A stretch of DNA of 46,676 nt from an uncultured Nitrososphaerales archaeon. Its GTDB lineage: Archaea > Thermoproteota > Nitrososphaeria > Nitrososphaerales > Nitrosocaldaceae. This document shows, piece by piece, positions 9,293 through 17,973 of the stretch; positions within the stretch are counted from its first letter, which is position 1; every line of letters starts with the position of its first letter. A program made the translations under genes and the position numbers. The notes under the pieces are model-generated. The model saw only the letters and a program-made list of their open reading frames with translations, was not told the origin of the DNA and searched no databases. The DNA lies in NCBI GenBank assembly GCA_938030895.1, contig CALHIV010000014.1, positions 1 to 46,676 of the forward strand, written 5' to 3'.

Positions 9293-9365
9293 TCCATCGA
9301 CTAGGTTAATTATATTAATCAACCTTACCCATAACCTATAAATAAAAATCAGCAGATGCCAACTC

Positions 9366-9394
9366 ATATAATATGATATGATATGATATAATAA
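9366..9394. repeat. GATAT pentanucleotide repeat
   Basis: About four tandem near-perfect copies of atgat/gatat lie in the AT-rich intergenic region between the convergent PmbA-like gene and the membrane gene. No gene is overlapped. Confidence 0.6.
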
Positions 9395-9516
9395 AGGTGC
9401 TTAATAACTGTGTACTTATCACTATAATCTCTATTCTATATATGTTAGATTTAGTTCCTGCCTTCCATTCTCTATTTATTCATTTATAGATTGATGATCC
9501 CTTCCATGCTACTAAA

Positions 9517-11028
9517 TCACCTCCTCTCCCTTGCCATAGCATACATCGCTGTTAATGCTATGATGAATAGTACTATTATGTTGAAGCCCTTCAACGGATG
9601 CCCAGCAAACCATAGTGCGCCTATACCATTAGGTATCCCAAGCCATGCAAGGTATCTACCTATTGTATTGAAGAGCGGTGCCATTGGTATAGTGAATGCG
9701 ATAAGGTTGAGTAGACCTATCCTATCCCCAAACAGTCTATAACCAAATATGGTGAGTATTATAAGCCATGCTATAGCGACATGGAACCAGCTCCCAGGAC
9801 TGAGGTGTGCATTCTCTAATCCTCTAGGCGTACCCTTGACAGGGGCAGTACCTATATATTCAGATGGATACGGTCCTGGGTACTGTGAATCCTCTGGCTG
9901 TTTGTACGTCACTGTAGTGTATGGGCTTGTATCATAGGTTAGTGCTATATAGGCACCAGTAGCAACGAGTATCGCAAGTATAGAGAGGCATATAACTAGA
10001 GGAAGCCTAGTCAATGATGCTAGTGTAATAGCCTGTGGTGTAGATGGATCTAGTGATGATATAGGTGATGATACCTCCTTCCCTCCATGCCAATAACCCT
10101 TACCGCTGATGCTACTCCTTCTACCAGTCATAAATATTGTAGGTATAGATAGCAGTAATAAGATGTAATAAATCCCTGCAGGAGCAACCCATACAATGCT
10201 ATGCAATGCTAGCATATTGAATAGGAGTAGTCCAACAAGTATTGAAGGGAGTGATATGCGCATAAGGTTGTATGCCAATCTGAATATTCTAGAATCAACG
10301 TTAAAGATGCTCATTGCAATGAGTATTAGCATTGCACTAGTGGCCATCATAGCAGGATGGGTATGTAGTTGAACTAGGGCAGCAGGCTCGATTGGTGTAT
10401 GTGTAAGTTTGAATAACCCAGCTATTGCAAACCCCACGAATACGCCTGCAGATATGGTTAGTGTTGGTACAAGGAAGATCCTCCTTGGTACATACACATC
10501 AGATGTAATATCAAACCTTGATGGCTCAGGTTTATGGTATAGATATGGTATGTTTATCCCTGATGCAGATAGACCAACTAGTAGAAGCGATGCGAATCCC
10601 AACACCTCTAGTATAGATGCTGAAGCACCAAGTATAGGCAGTTCATAGTATGTCTGTACTGTTTCCTCTCCAAGGAAGAGCAGTATCTTTGGACCTCCTA
10701 TCTCATAGTACGTTGCAAGCATACCTATCCAGAGTGTTGGACCTATGAACGTACCTAACGTTATCAGCCTCTTGACCATTGGTCTGAGGCTTGCGTAGGG
10801 CATCAGAAGGGATGCGACCATTATAAGTATACTCCACCATGCTGTATGTGCATGCCCAACCTTCTCCCATTCAGGTACTGGCCTTCCCCATGCACTCGCG
10901 CCCCATATACCCAGCATCCCTACAAGGGTACCAGTTGCAAGTGAGAGTACAGCTGCTATGAAGAGTGGTATGCTAAGCCCAAGTCTTATATTGCCATCCA
11001 ATTCAATAATCTCTTCAACCCTTCTCAT
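9517..11028 (-). CDS. Polytopic membrane protein with conserved-type His, heme-copper/NnrS-like
   Basis: A 503-residue integral membrane protein with roughly 12 hydrophobic helices. Histidines sit in or next to helices: H59 and H61 in GHAHTAWWSIL, H222 and H224 in LHTHPAMM, H276 in NMLALHSIVWVAPAG and H416 in GSWFHVAIAW. This resembles heme-binding helices of the heme-copper oxidase subunit I or NnrS families. However, no complete binuclear-centre pattern can be seen, so catalysis is not claimed. Residues 370-410 are a Pro/Tyr-rich extra-membrane loop. The gene directly upstream on the same strand (74-base gap) encodes a small membrane protein with a Met/His-rich loop, which would fit metal handling. 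Identity below the broad class is uncertain. Confidence 0.6.
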   Translation of the reverse strand: MRRVEEIIELDGNIRLGLSIPLFIAAVLSLATGTLVGMLGIWGASAWGRPVPEWEKVGHAHTAWWSILIMVASLLMPYASLRPMVKRLITLGTFIGPTLWIGMLATYYEIGGPKILLFLGEETVQTYYELPILGASASILEVLGFASLLLVGLSASGINIPYLYHKPEPSRFDITSDVYVPRRIFLVPTLTISAGVFVGFAIAGLFKLTHTPIEPAALVQLHTHPAMMATSAMLILIAMSIFNVDSRIFRLAYNLMRISLPSILVGLLLFNMLALHSIVWVAPAGIYYILLLLSIPTIFMTGRRSSISGKGYWHGGKEVSSPISSLDPSTPQAITLASLTRLPLVICLSILAILVATGAYIALTYDTSPYTTVTYKQPEDSQYPGPYPSEYIGTAPVKGTPRGLENAHLSPGSWFHVAIAWLIILTIFGYRLFGDRIGLLNLIAFTIPMAPLFNTIGRYLAWLGIPNGIGALWFAGHPLKGFNIIVLFIIALTAMYAMARERR

Positions 11029-11101
11029 AACTATCTATCTCTAGTAGAAATATTAAAATGTTAAACATATTTTCACTATTAAGAATGAAAATTATATTTT
11101 A

Positions 11102-11512
11102 TTAGGTGTTTGGTCTAGACAGTATCAGAGCGCCACTTATTATGCCAAGTATAGAGCCTATTATGAAGCCTCCCATACTCAACAGACTCACTATAGATGC
11201 TACGAGTATGAGTATGCCCCATCCCCTCCGCTCATGTATCCTGTTACCAAGCATGATAGAGGCAAGTATTATTAATGAGCCTGAGATTAATCCAACTATA
11301 GATGGTATAGATGGCATACCAGATTGGTACCATTGCCATCCACTCATCATACCCATTCCTCCATGCATCATGCCCCATGGCGTATACATTAGGGGTAGTA
11401 GTGCTCCTGTAAGTATCAATGCTCCAGCAATAACAGAGAGTATCACTGGTGCATGACTATAGCCTATCTCACTCTCTCTTGATACCATAATGATAATTAC
11501 ATTGGCAAGCAT
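11102..11512 (-). CDS. Small four-helix membrane protein with Met/His-rich loop
   Basis: A 136-residue protein with about four transmembrane helices (near 23-43, 70-88, 95-112 and 115-133). The loop after the first helix, residues 46-61 (WGMMHGGMGMMSGWQW), is rich in Met, Gly, His and Trp, a composition seen in copper- or heme-interacting loops. No family is recognised with confidence. It is co-oriented with and upstream of the 503-residue histidine-rich membrane protein, suggesting an operon and a shared role in a membrane metal or redox process; this is inference. A start a few codons later (Met9, MVSRESE) would remove the odd hydrophobic N-terminus. Confidence 0.65.
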   Translation of the reverse strand: MLANVIIIMVSRESEIGYSHAPVILSVIAGALILTGALLPLMYTPWGMMHGGMGMMSGWQWYQSGMPSIPSIVGLISGSLIILASIMLGNRIHERRGWGILILVASIVSLLSMGGFIIGSILGIISGALILSRPNT

Positions 11513-11581
11513 TTAAATCGTTATATTGATTCCTAACTATGGAAATATGTTAATATAATTATTACTGTTACTACTACTAAT

Positions 11582-12232
11582 CTAATTGGTCAATGGAGAT
11601 CTCTTCAGCTCAACGAAGCGCATCCTCTCAACACTATAGTATATGACCTCACCTCTACGCTCTATAACAGCAATTATAGGCTCCTTACCCATGTTGCTTA
11701 TCTGCTCAACCATCCTGTTGAGATCATCTATCTTGACCTCTCTACCCTCGTTAAGCCCAAATACAATGTACCTTGCTGACTTTATATTGTAATCGCCCCT
11801 ATCGTATACCCTAAAGTCGTTACCAAACCCGAAGCCTTCCCTAGCAACGTATCCTTTACTCCTTAGATCTCTATAGATGAGAAACTTGGTCCATATGCTT
11901 GGATCGTACCTGAGTGCCTCACCAACCAACTCATCGAAACTTAGTGTCTCTGTTCTGTTGTTATTACTTTTGCTATTACTATCGCTATCATCCTTCCTGA
12001 TTATACTCATCCTCTTTGTGTAGAGTAGGTAGAGTGCCTCATACATGTAGAGGAAGTATCTACCATCATGTTCATCCCTATCCCCATAACCTCGCTTCCT
12101 CAACTCCTCTATGGCATGAGGATCATCCACCACTACCCTATCACCCTTGATCCTAGCTTTAATAGAACCCGCTATGCTCTCCTCATCTTCCTTCCCTCTC
12201 TTCTCCTCTCCTATCATATTCCTTCTCTTCAT
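11582..12232 (-). CDS. endA: tRNA-splicing endonuclease subunit, catalytic His missing
   Basis: A 216-residue protein of the archaeal splicing endonuclease family, which cuts introns at bulge-helix-bulge sites in tRNA. The C-terminal nuclease-fold domain is clear: YRDLRSKGYVAREGFGFG (120-137), NDFRVYDRG with the catalytic-type Tyr143, and IIAVIERRGEVIYY (186-199) preceded by Lys183 where the family Lys lies. The catalytic His of the family, expected about ten residues after the Tyr in an HSxYLV context, is absent: KSARYIV puts Ser152 there. This fits a structural (beta) subunit of a heterotetrameric enzyme. The N-terminal linker DDSDSNSKSNNNR (81-93) is low-complexity. The family call is firm; the structural role is inferred. 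Confidence 0.88.
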   Translation of the reverse strand: MKRRNMIGEEKRGKEDEESIAGSIKARIKGDRVVVDDPHAIEELRKRGYGDRDEHDGRYFLYMYEALYLLYTKRMSIIRKDDSDSNSKSNNNRTETLSFDELVGEALRYDPSIWTKFLIYRDLRSKGYVAREGFGFGNDFRVYDRGDYNIKSARYIVFGLNEGREVKIDDLNRMVEQISNMGKEPIIAVIERRGEVIYYSVERMRFVELKRSPLTN

Positions 12233-12310
12233 AGACCTTAACCTGTAGAGTAGGGTGATAATTTAAAGGTAAACGATAAGATTAAATTCATTGCTATAGG
12301 AGATATTGGC

Positions 12311-12808
12311 ATGAAGGGTAGGAACTATAGGGCTGCTGTAGGCATGGCATATGCTAGAAGGGAGTATATAGCAGGAGTACCTCAGCCAAAGATAGCGAAG
12401 TTCACTGGGGGTGCTGCTGGTAACTATAGCCATAAGGTTATGCTTGTATCTGATGATGGTAGAGCGCAGGTAAGGCATAACGCTCTAGAGGCTGCTAGAG
12501 TTGCAGCCAATAAGATACTCCAGAGCATAGGCGAGAGTTCCTTCTTTAGTGTACTAAAGGTCTATCCGCATATAGTGCTTAGGGAGAATAAGATGATAGC
12601 AGCAGCGGGTGCAGATAGGCTTCAGGAGGGGATGAGGAGAGCCTTTGGTAAACCAGTTGGGTTGGCAGCAAGGATAGATAATGGTCAAACGATAATAGAG
12701 GTTCATGTTAATGAGCAACATGTAAACATAGCAAAGGAGGCGTTAAGGATAGCATCGAGCAAGTTGCCTATAAAGACCAAGATAGTGGTAGAACCTCTCA
12801 ACAGATGA
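12311..12808 (+). CDS. rpl10e: 50S ribosomal protein uL16 (L10e)
   Basis: A 165-residue large-subunit ribosomal protein that lines the tRNA-binding side of the 50S subunit. It matches archaeal L10e/uL16 along its length: KGRNYRAAVGMAYARREYIAG and PQPKIAKFTGG at the start, VRHNALEAARVAANKIL in the middle, HIVLRENKMIAAAGADRLQE and MRRAFGKPVGLAARI toward the end. It is slightly shorter than some homologues. A purine-rich ggag lies eight bases before the ATG. It is divergent from the EndA gene, so the short gap of 78 bases holds promoters for both. Confidence 0.95.
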   Translation: MKGRNYRAAVGMAYARREYIAGVPQPKIAKFTGGAAGNYSHKVMLVSDDGRAQVRHNALEAARVAANKILQSIGESSFFSVLKVYPHIVLRENKMIAAAGADRLQEGMRRAFGKPVGLAARIDNGQTIIEVHVNEQHVNIAKEALRIASSKLPIKTKIVVEPLNR

Positions 12809-13193
12809 CTCATATTTGAGTGATAAAGTAGTTGCTTATATAGAGAAGATCAGGGCGTTGTGCTTATTTGATCATCTGATAACTGTTATGCTCTATCTTA
12901 TCGTCTTATATCTGTTGCTACTACATCTACAGATCGCTGATTGTACCTCCTATAACTTTCTGTGTGTTAGCAATAATTCTATCCATTGGATCTCAAACTA
13001 CACTTGGCACCTACATATCAGCCCTTCTGTTTAGTTCTCTCTTTTTGGTATTCTGTTTGGCTACCTTTGGGTATCTTCTCAACTCTCTGCTCTGAATTCG
13101 GTAAGCCTTTATCATTATACGCCTATTCCATTCATATAGAGGTCAATTAACTTTGTATTATAAAAAAGATATACATGGTAAGGAAGAGAGCAT
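12809..13193. other. Intergenic stretch without supported gene
   Basis: This 385-base gap between L10e and the cyclic diphosphoglycerate synthetase gene holds a short open frame starting with TTG at 12816. It has no family match, and its composition turns random after about 20 codons. A TATA-like tataaaaaag at about 13160 lies some 35 bases before the next gene and could be its promoter. Confidence 0.5.
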
Positions 13194-14516
13194 ATGATGA
13201 AGGTTAGGAAGGCGATAATCATGGGCGCTGCTGGAAGGGACTTTCACAACTTCAACGTATTCTTCAGGGATAATCAGGCTTATAGGGTTATTGCATTCAC
13301 AGCAGCACAGATACCATATATAGAGAATAGAGTATACCCTCCAGAGCTTGCTGGCTCTCTATACCCTCAAGGAATACCCATCTACCCTGAGCATATGCTC
13401 GAAGAACTTATAGAACAGAATAGCATAGATGATGTATTCTTCTCATACAGCGATGTCTCGCATGAGTATGTAATGCATATAGCATCTAGAGTACTTGCTT
13501 CTGGGGCAACATTCACACTCTTAGGGCCAAATGATACCCAGCTCAAGGCAAACAAGCCAGTTATAGCAGTGGTTGCAACTAGGACAGGTGCAGGGAAGAG
13601 CACCATAACAAGGCTTGTAGCAGATACAATAAGGGAGGAGAATCTGAGGCCAGTGATAGTTAGGCATCCTATGCCATATGGTAGGTTCTATGCTGTACAA
13701 CACTTCAAGAAGATGGATGATCTGGCAAGGTATGAACTTACGCTCGAGGAGGAGGAAGAGTACATAGTACATATAGAGCATGGATACGATGTGCTCTCTG
13801 GGGTTGATTATGCTAGAGTACTTGAGGAGGCTGAGAAGCATGGCGATATAATAGTATGGGATGGAGGAAACAACGATATGCCATTCTATAGGGCAGATCA
13901 TACCATAGTAGTTACAGATGCTACAAGGACAGGGCACGAACTGCTCTACCATCCTGGAGAGGCGAACCTTAGAAGTGCAGATACCATAGTCATAAACAAG
14001 ATCAACCTTGTCGATGGCTCCATAGTTAAGGGTATAGTTGAGAGGTGCAATGCTGTAAACCCAGATGCAGTTATCTTTCCTATGAGATCTGAAGCATATG
14101 TGGATGATCCAGATAGGGTTAGAGGAAGGAGGGTTGTTATAGTGGAGGATGCTCCAAGCATAACACATGGAGAGGTTCAAGAGGCAGCCGGCTTGTACAT
14201 TGCTAAGATGCTCAACTGCACAATAGTAGATCCTAGAGCATATGCTATAGGTTCTATAAAGGATACTTACAGCAAGTATCCATGGATAGACAAGGTTATA
14301 CCAGCGATGGGTTACAGTAAGGAGCAGATGCTTGAACTTGAGGCAACTATAAATGCGGTTGATTGCGATACTATAATACTTGCTACACCTGCAGATATAA
14401 CAAGGAGGTTGAGGATAAACAAGCAAGTAGCAAGGGTAAGGTACGCTGCTTTAGATGCAATGAAGCCTGGGTTAAGGGAGCATCTGAAGGATCTGGTTAT
14501 GAAGATAGTAAAGTAA
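13194..14516 (+). CDS. cpgS: Cyclic 2,3-diphosphoglycerate synthetase
   Basis: A 440-residue cytoplasmic enzyme of the COG2403 family. Its studied members close 2,3-diphosphoglycerate into the cyclic form, a thermoprotective solute of some archaea, using ATP. The N-terminal domain has MGAAGRDFHNFNVFFRDN typical of the family. A P-loop TRTGAGKST lies at 129-137, followed by the SIMIBI-like NTPase elements VWDGGNNDMPFYR and VINKINLV. Length is close to the methanogen enzymes. Some thaumarchaeal members are annotated only as predicted GTPases, so the solute role is an inference. It starts with two Met codons; the second is also possible. The gene stands alone. Confidence 0.85.
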   Translation: MMKVRKAIIMGAAGRDFHNFNVFFRDNQAYRVIAFTAAQIPYIENRVYPPELAGSLYPQGIPIYPEHMLEELIEQNSIDDVFFSYSDVSHEYVMHIASRVLASGATFTLLGPNDTQLKANKPVIAVVATRTGAGKSTITRLVADTIREENLRPVIVRHPMPYGRFYAVQHFKKMDDLARYELTLEEEEEYIVHIEHGYDVLSGVDYARVLEEAEKHGDIIVWDGGNNDMPFYRADHTIVVTDATRTGHELLYHPGEANLRSADTIVINKINLVDGSIVKGIVERCNAVNPDAVIFPMRSEAYVDDPDRVRGRRVVIVEDAPSITHGEVQEAAGLYIAKMLNCTIVDPRAYAIGSIKDTYSKYPWIDKVIPAMGYSKEQMLELEATINAVDCDTIILATPADITRRLRINKQVARVRYAALDAMKPGLREHLKDLVMKIVK

Positions 14517-14638
14517 AGTAGAGTTGGATAGAGACTATTCAACAGTAATGCATTGTAATGTAGCGTAGATGGCTAGTTAATGTATATAGCATAGCATCTA
14601 GCGTAGAATATAAATAGTTAAGGGATGATAAGAATATT

Positions 14639-14884
14639 GTGGGGGATAAGAACAACAGAAACATAGACAAGGCCGCATCTGTACTGAACTATATACTAGC
14701 AAATATGGCAGATACTAATAATAAGGATGAGGATATAGAGTTCATGTTATATCTTACGCAGGGGGTTGCTAAACTATATGATGTTGATGTTGAAGAGTTG
14801 ATCAAGGTACAGACTATACATATACAGGAGGCTAAACTTGTTGTAAAGATGCTCAGGGAGTTCTTTGTGGGTGTGAAGAAGTGA
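14639..14884 (+). CDS. Small hypothetical helical protein
   Basis: An 81-residue soluble protein starting with GTG at 14639. It is predicted all-helical, with an Asn-rich N-terminus and segments DIEFMLYLTQGVAKLYDVDVEEL and QEAKLVVKMLREFF. There are no Cys or catalytic motifs and no family that I recognise. The frame is clean and codon use matches the neighbours. An AT-rich region with taaatagtt about 28 bases before the start fits a leaderless archaeal promoter. Confidence 0.55.
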   Translation: MGDKNNRNIDKAASVLNYILANMADTNNKDEDIEFMLYLTQGVAKLYDVDVEELIKVQTIHIQEAKLVVKMLREFFVGVKK

Positions 14885-15363
14885 ACGAGGGAAGAGATAT
14901 ACCTCTAATATTTACAATATCCTAATTTATATTAAGATATATGCGTGTAGCCTGATTTAAATCCTCGTTACTACCTTCTTTTGTTGTTGCCGTCATTACC
15001 TTATAGAAGGAAGAGGCAAGATATAGGCTTTCCTGTACCATGCATGCACATATCTACCTCTCTGCCTACTATTATTACACTATAGCAACTAAAAATAAAG
15101 TATGCTTACCATGGAAAGGCAAAGGGTAGAAGGAGGAGAAGGGAAGGGAGAAGGAGTAGAAGGCTATAAGGTTACAAGAAGAGTAGTATAATATCTACGT
15201 ATAAGGTAAAGAGTATGTATAGGTATTTACGTATCCCTGCTACCTGCATGGACTTAATGTGGTAATGAACAACACTTTATTAGTAGAGGTTCCTCCTCTT
15301 CTTTCTAATTCCTTTCTAACATACATGCCTACTCTTATATACTGGCTAAGCATAATCCTGCTT
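14885..15363. other. Gene-poor stretch
   Basis: No frame with coding character could be followed through these 480 bases on either strand. There is a purine-rich run near 15115-15165 (aggagaaggg pattern) that looks like a decayed simple repeat. It precedes the broken coiled-coil nuclease gene. Confidence 0.45.
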
Positions 15364-15690
15364 ATGCAACAAGAGGAGTTGAAGAGACTCTAGATATGCT
15401 TGAGGAGGATAAGGAGTTCAGGTATGCTGTAGCAGGAGCGATAGGCTACAAAGAGATATAGATAGGATGATTGCATGAGGCTGAGATGAATGAGAGGTTT
15501 GCTAAGGTTGAATAAGAGATAAGGGATCTAAGGGAAGAGACGAATAGACTAAGGCAAGATATGAATGAAGGGTTCAGGAGGCATGATGAGGAGTTAAGTA
15601 TAGATGAGAGGTTGAGGCGTATAGAGGCATGCATGAAGAGAACCTCTCTAGCACTTGAATTTCTAACATCTTCCAATTCAAGTTATAACC
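15364..15690 (+). pseudogene. Coiled-coil half of a PD-(D/E)xK nuclease-like gene, broken
   Basis: Reading three frames gives a recognisable decayed protein. LEEDKEFRYAVAGAIGYKEI ends in a stop at about 15459. After a shift, AEMNERFAKVE is followed by an in-frame TAA, then EIRDLREETNRLRQDMNEGF, RRHDEELSIDERLRRIEACM and ALEFLTSS. This is the heptad-rich N-terminus typical of archaeal coiled-coil proteins that end in a PD-(D/E)xK-like domain (DUF3782 type). At least two stops and one frame change disable it. The following gene at 15744 could be the C-terminal half of the same ancestor. Confidence 0.6.
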
Positions 15691-15743
15691 TATGCTATAG
15701 ACTACATAGAGCCTCAACAGTAGTCTTATATAGCTAGGGTTCG

Positions 15744-16229
15744 ATGATAATAATTATGCAAGGCAATTATGATGATAAAGAAGAAGAGGAGGAGAAGGAG
15801 AAGTATGAGTCAGAGAATGAGTATGATAAACGCATAGAACGTATAATGAAGAAGATGATGCCAGAAAGTTTAGAGGATGAGGCAAGAGGCGTTATAGAGT
15901 ACTGCCTTAAACAGAAGGGTATAACTATGAGGGTGAGTAAACGTGTATTAGAAGATATAGATGATGTTATTCTCTTATATGCTAAGGGTAAAGGGTACTG
16001 TTTGATAGGATTGGCAAGGACAAGGGTCAACAAGAATGCTATACACCAGATAGATGAGGATATAGCAATGTTATGCAAGAAGCATCCTGAGTATCTGAAG
16101 GAGAAGATGGTCAAGGTTGTATATGCTATGCAGGCTATGCCAGATGCCATAGAGGAGGCAAAGAAGAGAGATATATGGCTGGTTACAGCAAAGGGAGAGC
16201 TTACAGAGTTTAAGATATCACAGACTTAA
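15744..16229 (+). CDS. Hypothetical protein, possible C-terminal half of a coiled-coil nuclease-like protein
   Basis: A 161-residue soluble protein. The first 40 residues are acidic and Lys-rich (DDKEEEEEKEKYESENEYDK). Residues 40-160 have a beta-alpha pattern: ARGVIEYCLKQKGITM, VLEDIDDVILLYAKGKGYCL, IGLARTRVNKNAIHQIDED, then a helix and RDIWLVTAKGELTEF. This order resembles the PD-(D/E)xK-like domain that follows the coiled coil in archaeal DUF3782-type proteins. The expected ExK pair is not there (IGLART occupies that strand), so it is probably inactive. It follows the broken coiled-coil half by 53 bases. It may still be translated or may be a remnant; function is unknown. Confidence 0.55.
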   Translation: MIIIMQGNYDDKEEEEEKEKYESENEYDKRIERIMKKMMPESLEDEARGVIEYCLKQKGITMRVSKRVLEDIDDVILLYAKGKGYCLIGLARTRVNKNAIHQIDEDIAMLCKKHPEYLKEKMVKVVYAMQAMPDAIEEAKKRDIWLVTAKGELTEFKISQT

Positions 16230-17460
16230 TTCTTGTTAATATTAAGCGTATAACAATGGCTAGGTCTTCACTCTACAATCTTATGATATTCAAATCTATC
16301 TGTTATCTCCGTAATAGTAGTACTAGTATCAGTTTAAGGCTATAGCAGTATATTGTCTTATATAGCCATGCTCTCTTGCAAGCAAAGATTGTAAGAGTAA
16401 CTCTTTCTTTAGCATAATCAGTAGCCTCATTCTTTACTTCACCATATTATTACTGTATTATCGAAGTGCATGTTGCTTACCAGTTCTATACTAATTATAA
16501 TTATTTCATGCTATACTAACTGCTATAACTTGCTATAGTGAGAGCACAACATACAATCACTATCCAATTCATCAATAAATAAAATAAGGTTAAATCTGAA
16601 GGGATTGTCAAGAAAGACTGATCATTGAATCGTTAATAGAATGGAATATGGTTAAGGAAGGGATTATGTTATTCTATTATACTAAATGTTCTAAAAGATT
16701 AGTAGTAATAAATAGGTTAAACGATCAACTAATAGGCAGATAATAACAGTAATAACAATTGTATGTACTAACGCCTTCTATCTACAAGTATCAATGGTTT
16801 ATTCCTACAGTATTGAAATATCTTCTTAAGGAATATTGTTTCCATCTAATATTCTAGTGTATGATACCCTTATAGACAGTAAGCAAGTATCTCTCTTCTT
16901 TCCTTGTGTTAATGAATATTCCTAACCATCCATATATACATATTACATATATCTACCCATAGAGATAGTCCATACTAGATAGATCTTATCTTCTTGAGGC
17001 TGAGTCTTGCTTATCTACTGCAATAACCCTTCTACTCTTTCTCTCCTCATTAAGATCACTTGATAGAAGACCATTAATTGTTTAACACTTATACTAGTGC
17101 TGCTAGTACCTTCTCCTCCAAAGTATTATTCTTCTTAAATATACAGTTATTACTGTACTAACAATATAGTCCACTCATAAGGTAATATAGAATAGTAAAT
17201 AAAAGGATTCTATAGCAGGAATGTTATCTTGACAATCCTCTAATAAGAAGAGGGGATCCTTATACATTTATTGTAAGTGAGGCTATAACAGTTAACGGAT
17301 ACTAACTAATGGGCATGAGCATAGAGGGTTACTATAATAGGTGTTGTACCTTTAATTTATTCTCTTAATCTCTTAAATATTACAAACATAGAGGGTTACT
17401 ATGTACCTGTAATGCATACTCTATTGGTATATCAAGCATATCATAGTGGTACTGATAAAG
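16230..17460. other. Long AT-rich non-coding stretch
   Basis: About 1.2 kb without a frame that looks coding on either strand; stops are frequent and codon bias is absent. The only structure noted is a 16-base direct repeat near 17320 and 17387. It may be the eroded remains of an integrated element beside the tRNA-Gly gene, but this is not proven. Confidence 0.5.
17320..17402. repeat. 16-base direct repeat pair
   Basis: The sequence catagagggttactat occurs at 17320-17335 and again at 17387-17402, both on the plus strand, 67 bases apart. The purpose is unknown. Confidence 0.7.
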
Positions 17461-17724
17461 TTAGGTTATGATGCTCAAAATAGTGATAAAAGCCTCTCCT
17501 TGCAACTCTTCCTCTACCTTGCCTAGCCAATGCTTTAGCCTCTCCTCTCTAGCATATATGTCCCTGATAGGAGTACTGATACTGCTATTGCTACTATTGT
17601 TCTTACTGCAATTGTTGTTATTATTACTGTTACCCTTACTACTATTATCACTATCATTGTTATTGCTACCACCTTTACCTTTGCTACTACTACTGCTATT
17701 AGCGCTATTATTCACTACCATCAT
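17461..17724 (-). pseudogene. Fragment with integrase-like N-terminus and poly-Asn/Ser repeat
   Basis: An 87-codon frame starting 47 bases beyond the 3' end of tRNA-Gly on the same strand. Residues 5-50 are almost only Ser, Asn, Lys and Gly, encoded by trinucleotide-like repeats. The last 35 residues read RDIYAREERLKHWLGKVEEE and LQGEAFITIL. They resemble the N-terminal helix of archaeal tyrosine recombinases, which often begin with a YxRRLKxxLxxI-type segment. No catalytic domain follows; the frame stops after SIIT. It could be the stub of an integrase left in a tRNA attachment site, or a chance frame in repeat DNA. Confidence 0.3.
17585..17710. repeat. Trinucleotide-like simple repeat tract
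   Basis: A run of degenerate attgtt/actact/gctatt triplets, pyrimidine-rich on the plus strand. It encodes poly-Asn/Ser on the minus strand and poly-Leu on the plus strand. Confidence 0.7.
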
Positions 17725-17771
17725 AGAATAGTGGTGAGAGGGAGAGGTGGAGTTCTGAAACGAGGAATTGG

Positions 17772-17846
17772 TGCGGTGGCCGGGATTTGAACCCGGGTCA
17801 GCAGCGTGGCAGGCTGCTGTCCTAGACCATGCTAGACGACCACCGC
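17772..17846 (-). tRNA. tRNA-Gly (GCC)
   Basis: On the minus strand the acceptor is GCGGTGG with CCACCGC, followed by discriminator A (17772). The T arm is CCGGG-TTCAAAT-CCCGG. The anticodon stem GCAGC/GCTGC closes the loop CTGCCAC, giving anticodon GCC (Gly). The D-loop contains the usual GG. There is no intron and no encoded CCA. The stem next to the anticodon can extend to seven pairs (CAGCAGC/GCTGCTG). Confidence 0.95.
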
Positions 17847-17973
17847 AGCGCAGATCAGCGCAATAGTACTGCAGTTGCATACTCATCTTTATTTATAACT
17901 TTGCTGATCAGGCTATTAACTAAACCCAGTATTATAAAGAGATAAATAGACTATCATTCTGAGTCTTTACCTA

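Noticed and set aside
12816-13034. A 72-codon frame after L10e.
   Set aside because: TTG start, coding-like text for only about 20 codons, then Leu/Tyr-rich noise; no family.
13521-14426. A 301-codon open frame on the minus strand.
   Set aside because: It lies wholly antisense to the cyclic 2,3-diphosphoglycerate synthetase gene, is rich in Cys, Tyr and Ile in the way shadows of ATA/GCA-rich genes are, and has no domain.
17320-17402. Possible CRISPR from the repeated catagagggttactat.
   Set aside because: Only two copies, no regular spacer series and no cas genes other than a broken Cas4-like gene far away.
17725-17886. Extension of the minus-strand frame 17461-17724 through the tRNA-Gly gene (peptide with RTAACHAADPGSNPGHR).
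   Set aside because: This peptide is the well-known translation of a tRNA gene, not protein; any real start would be at 17724.
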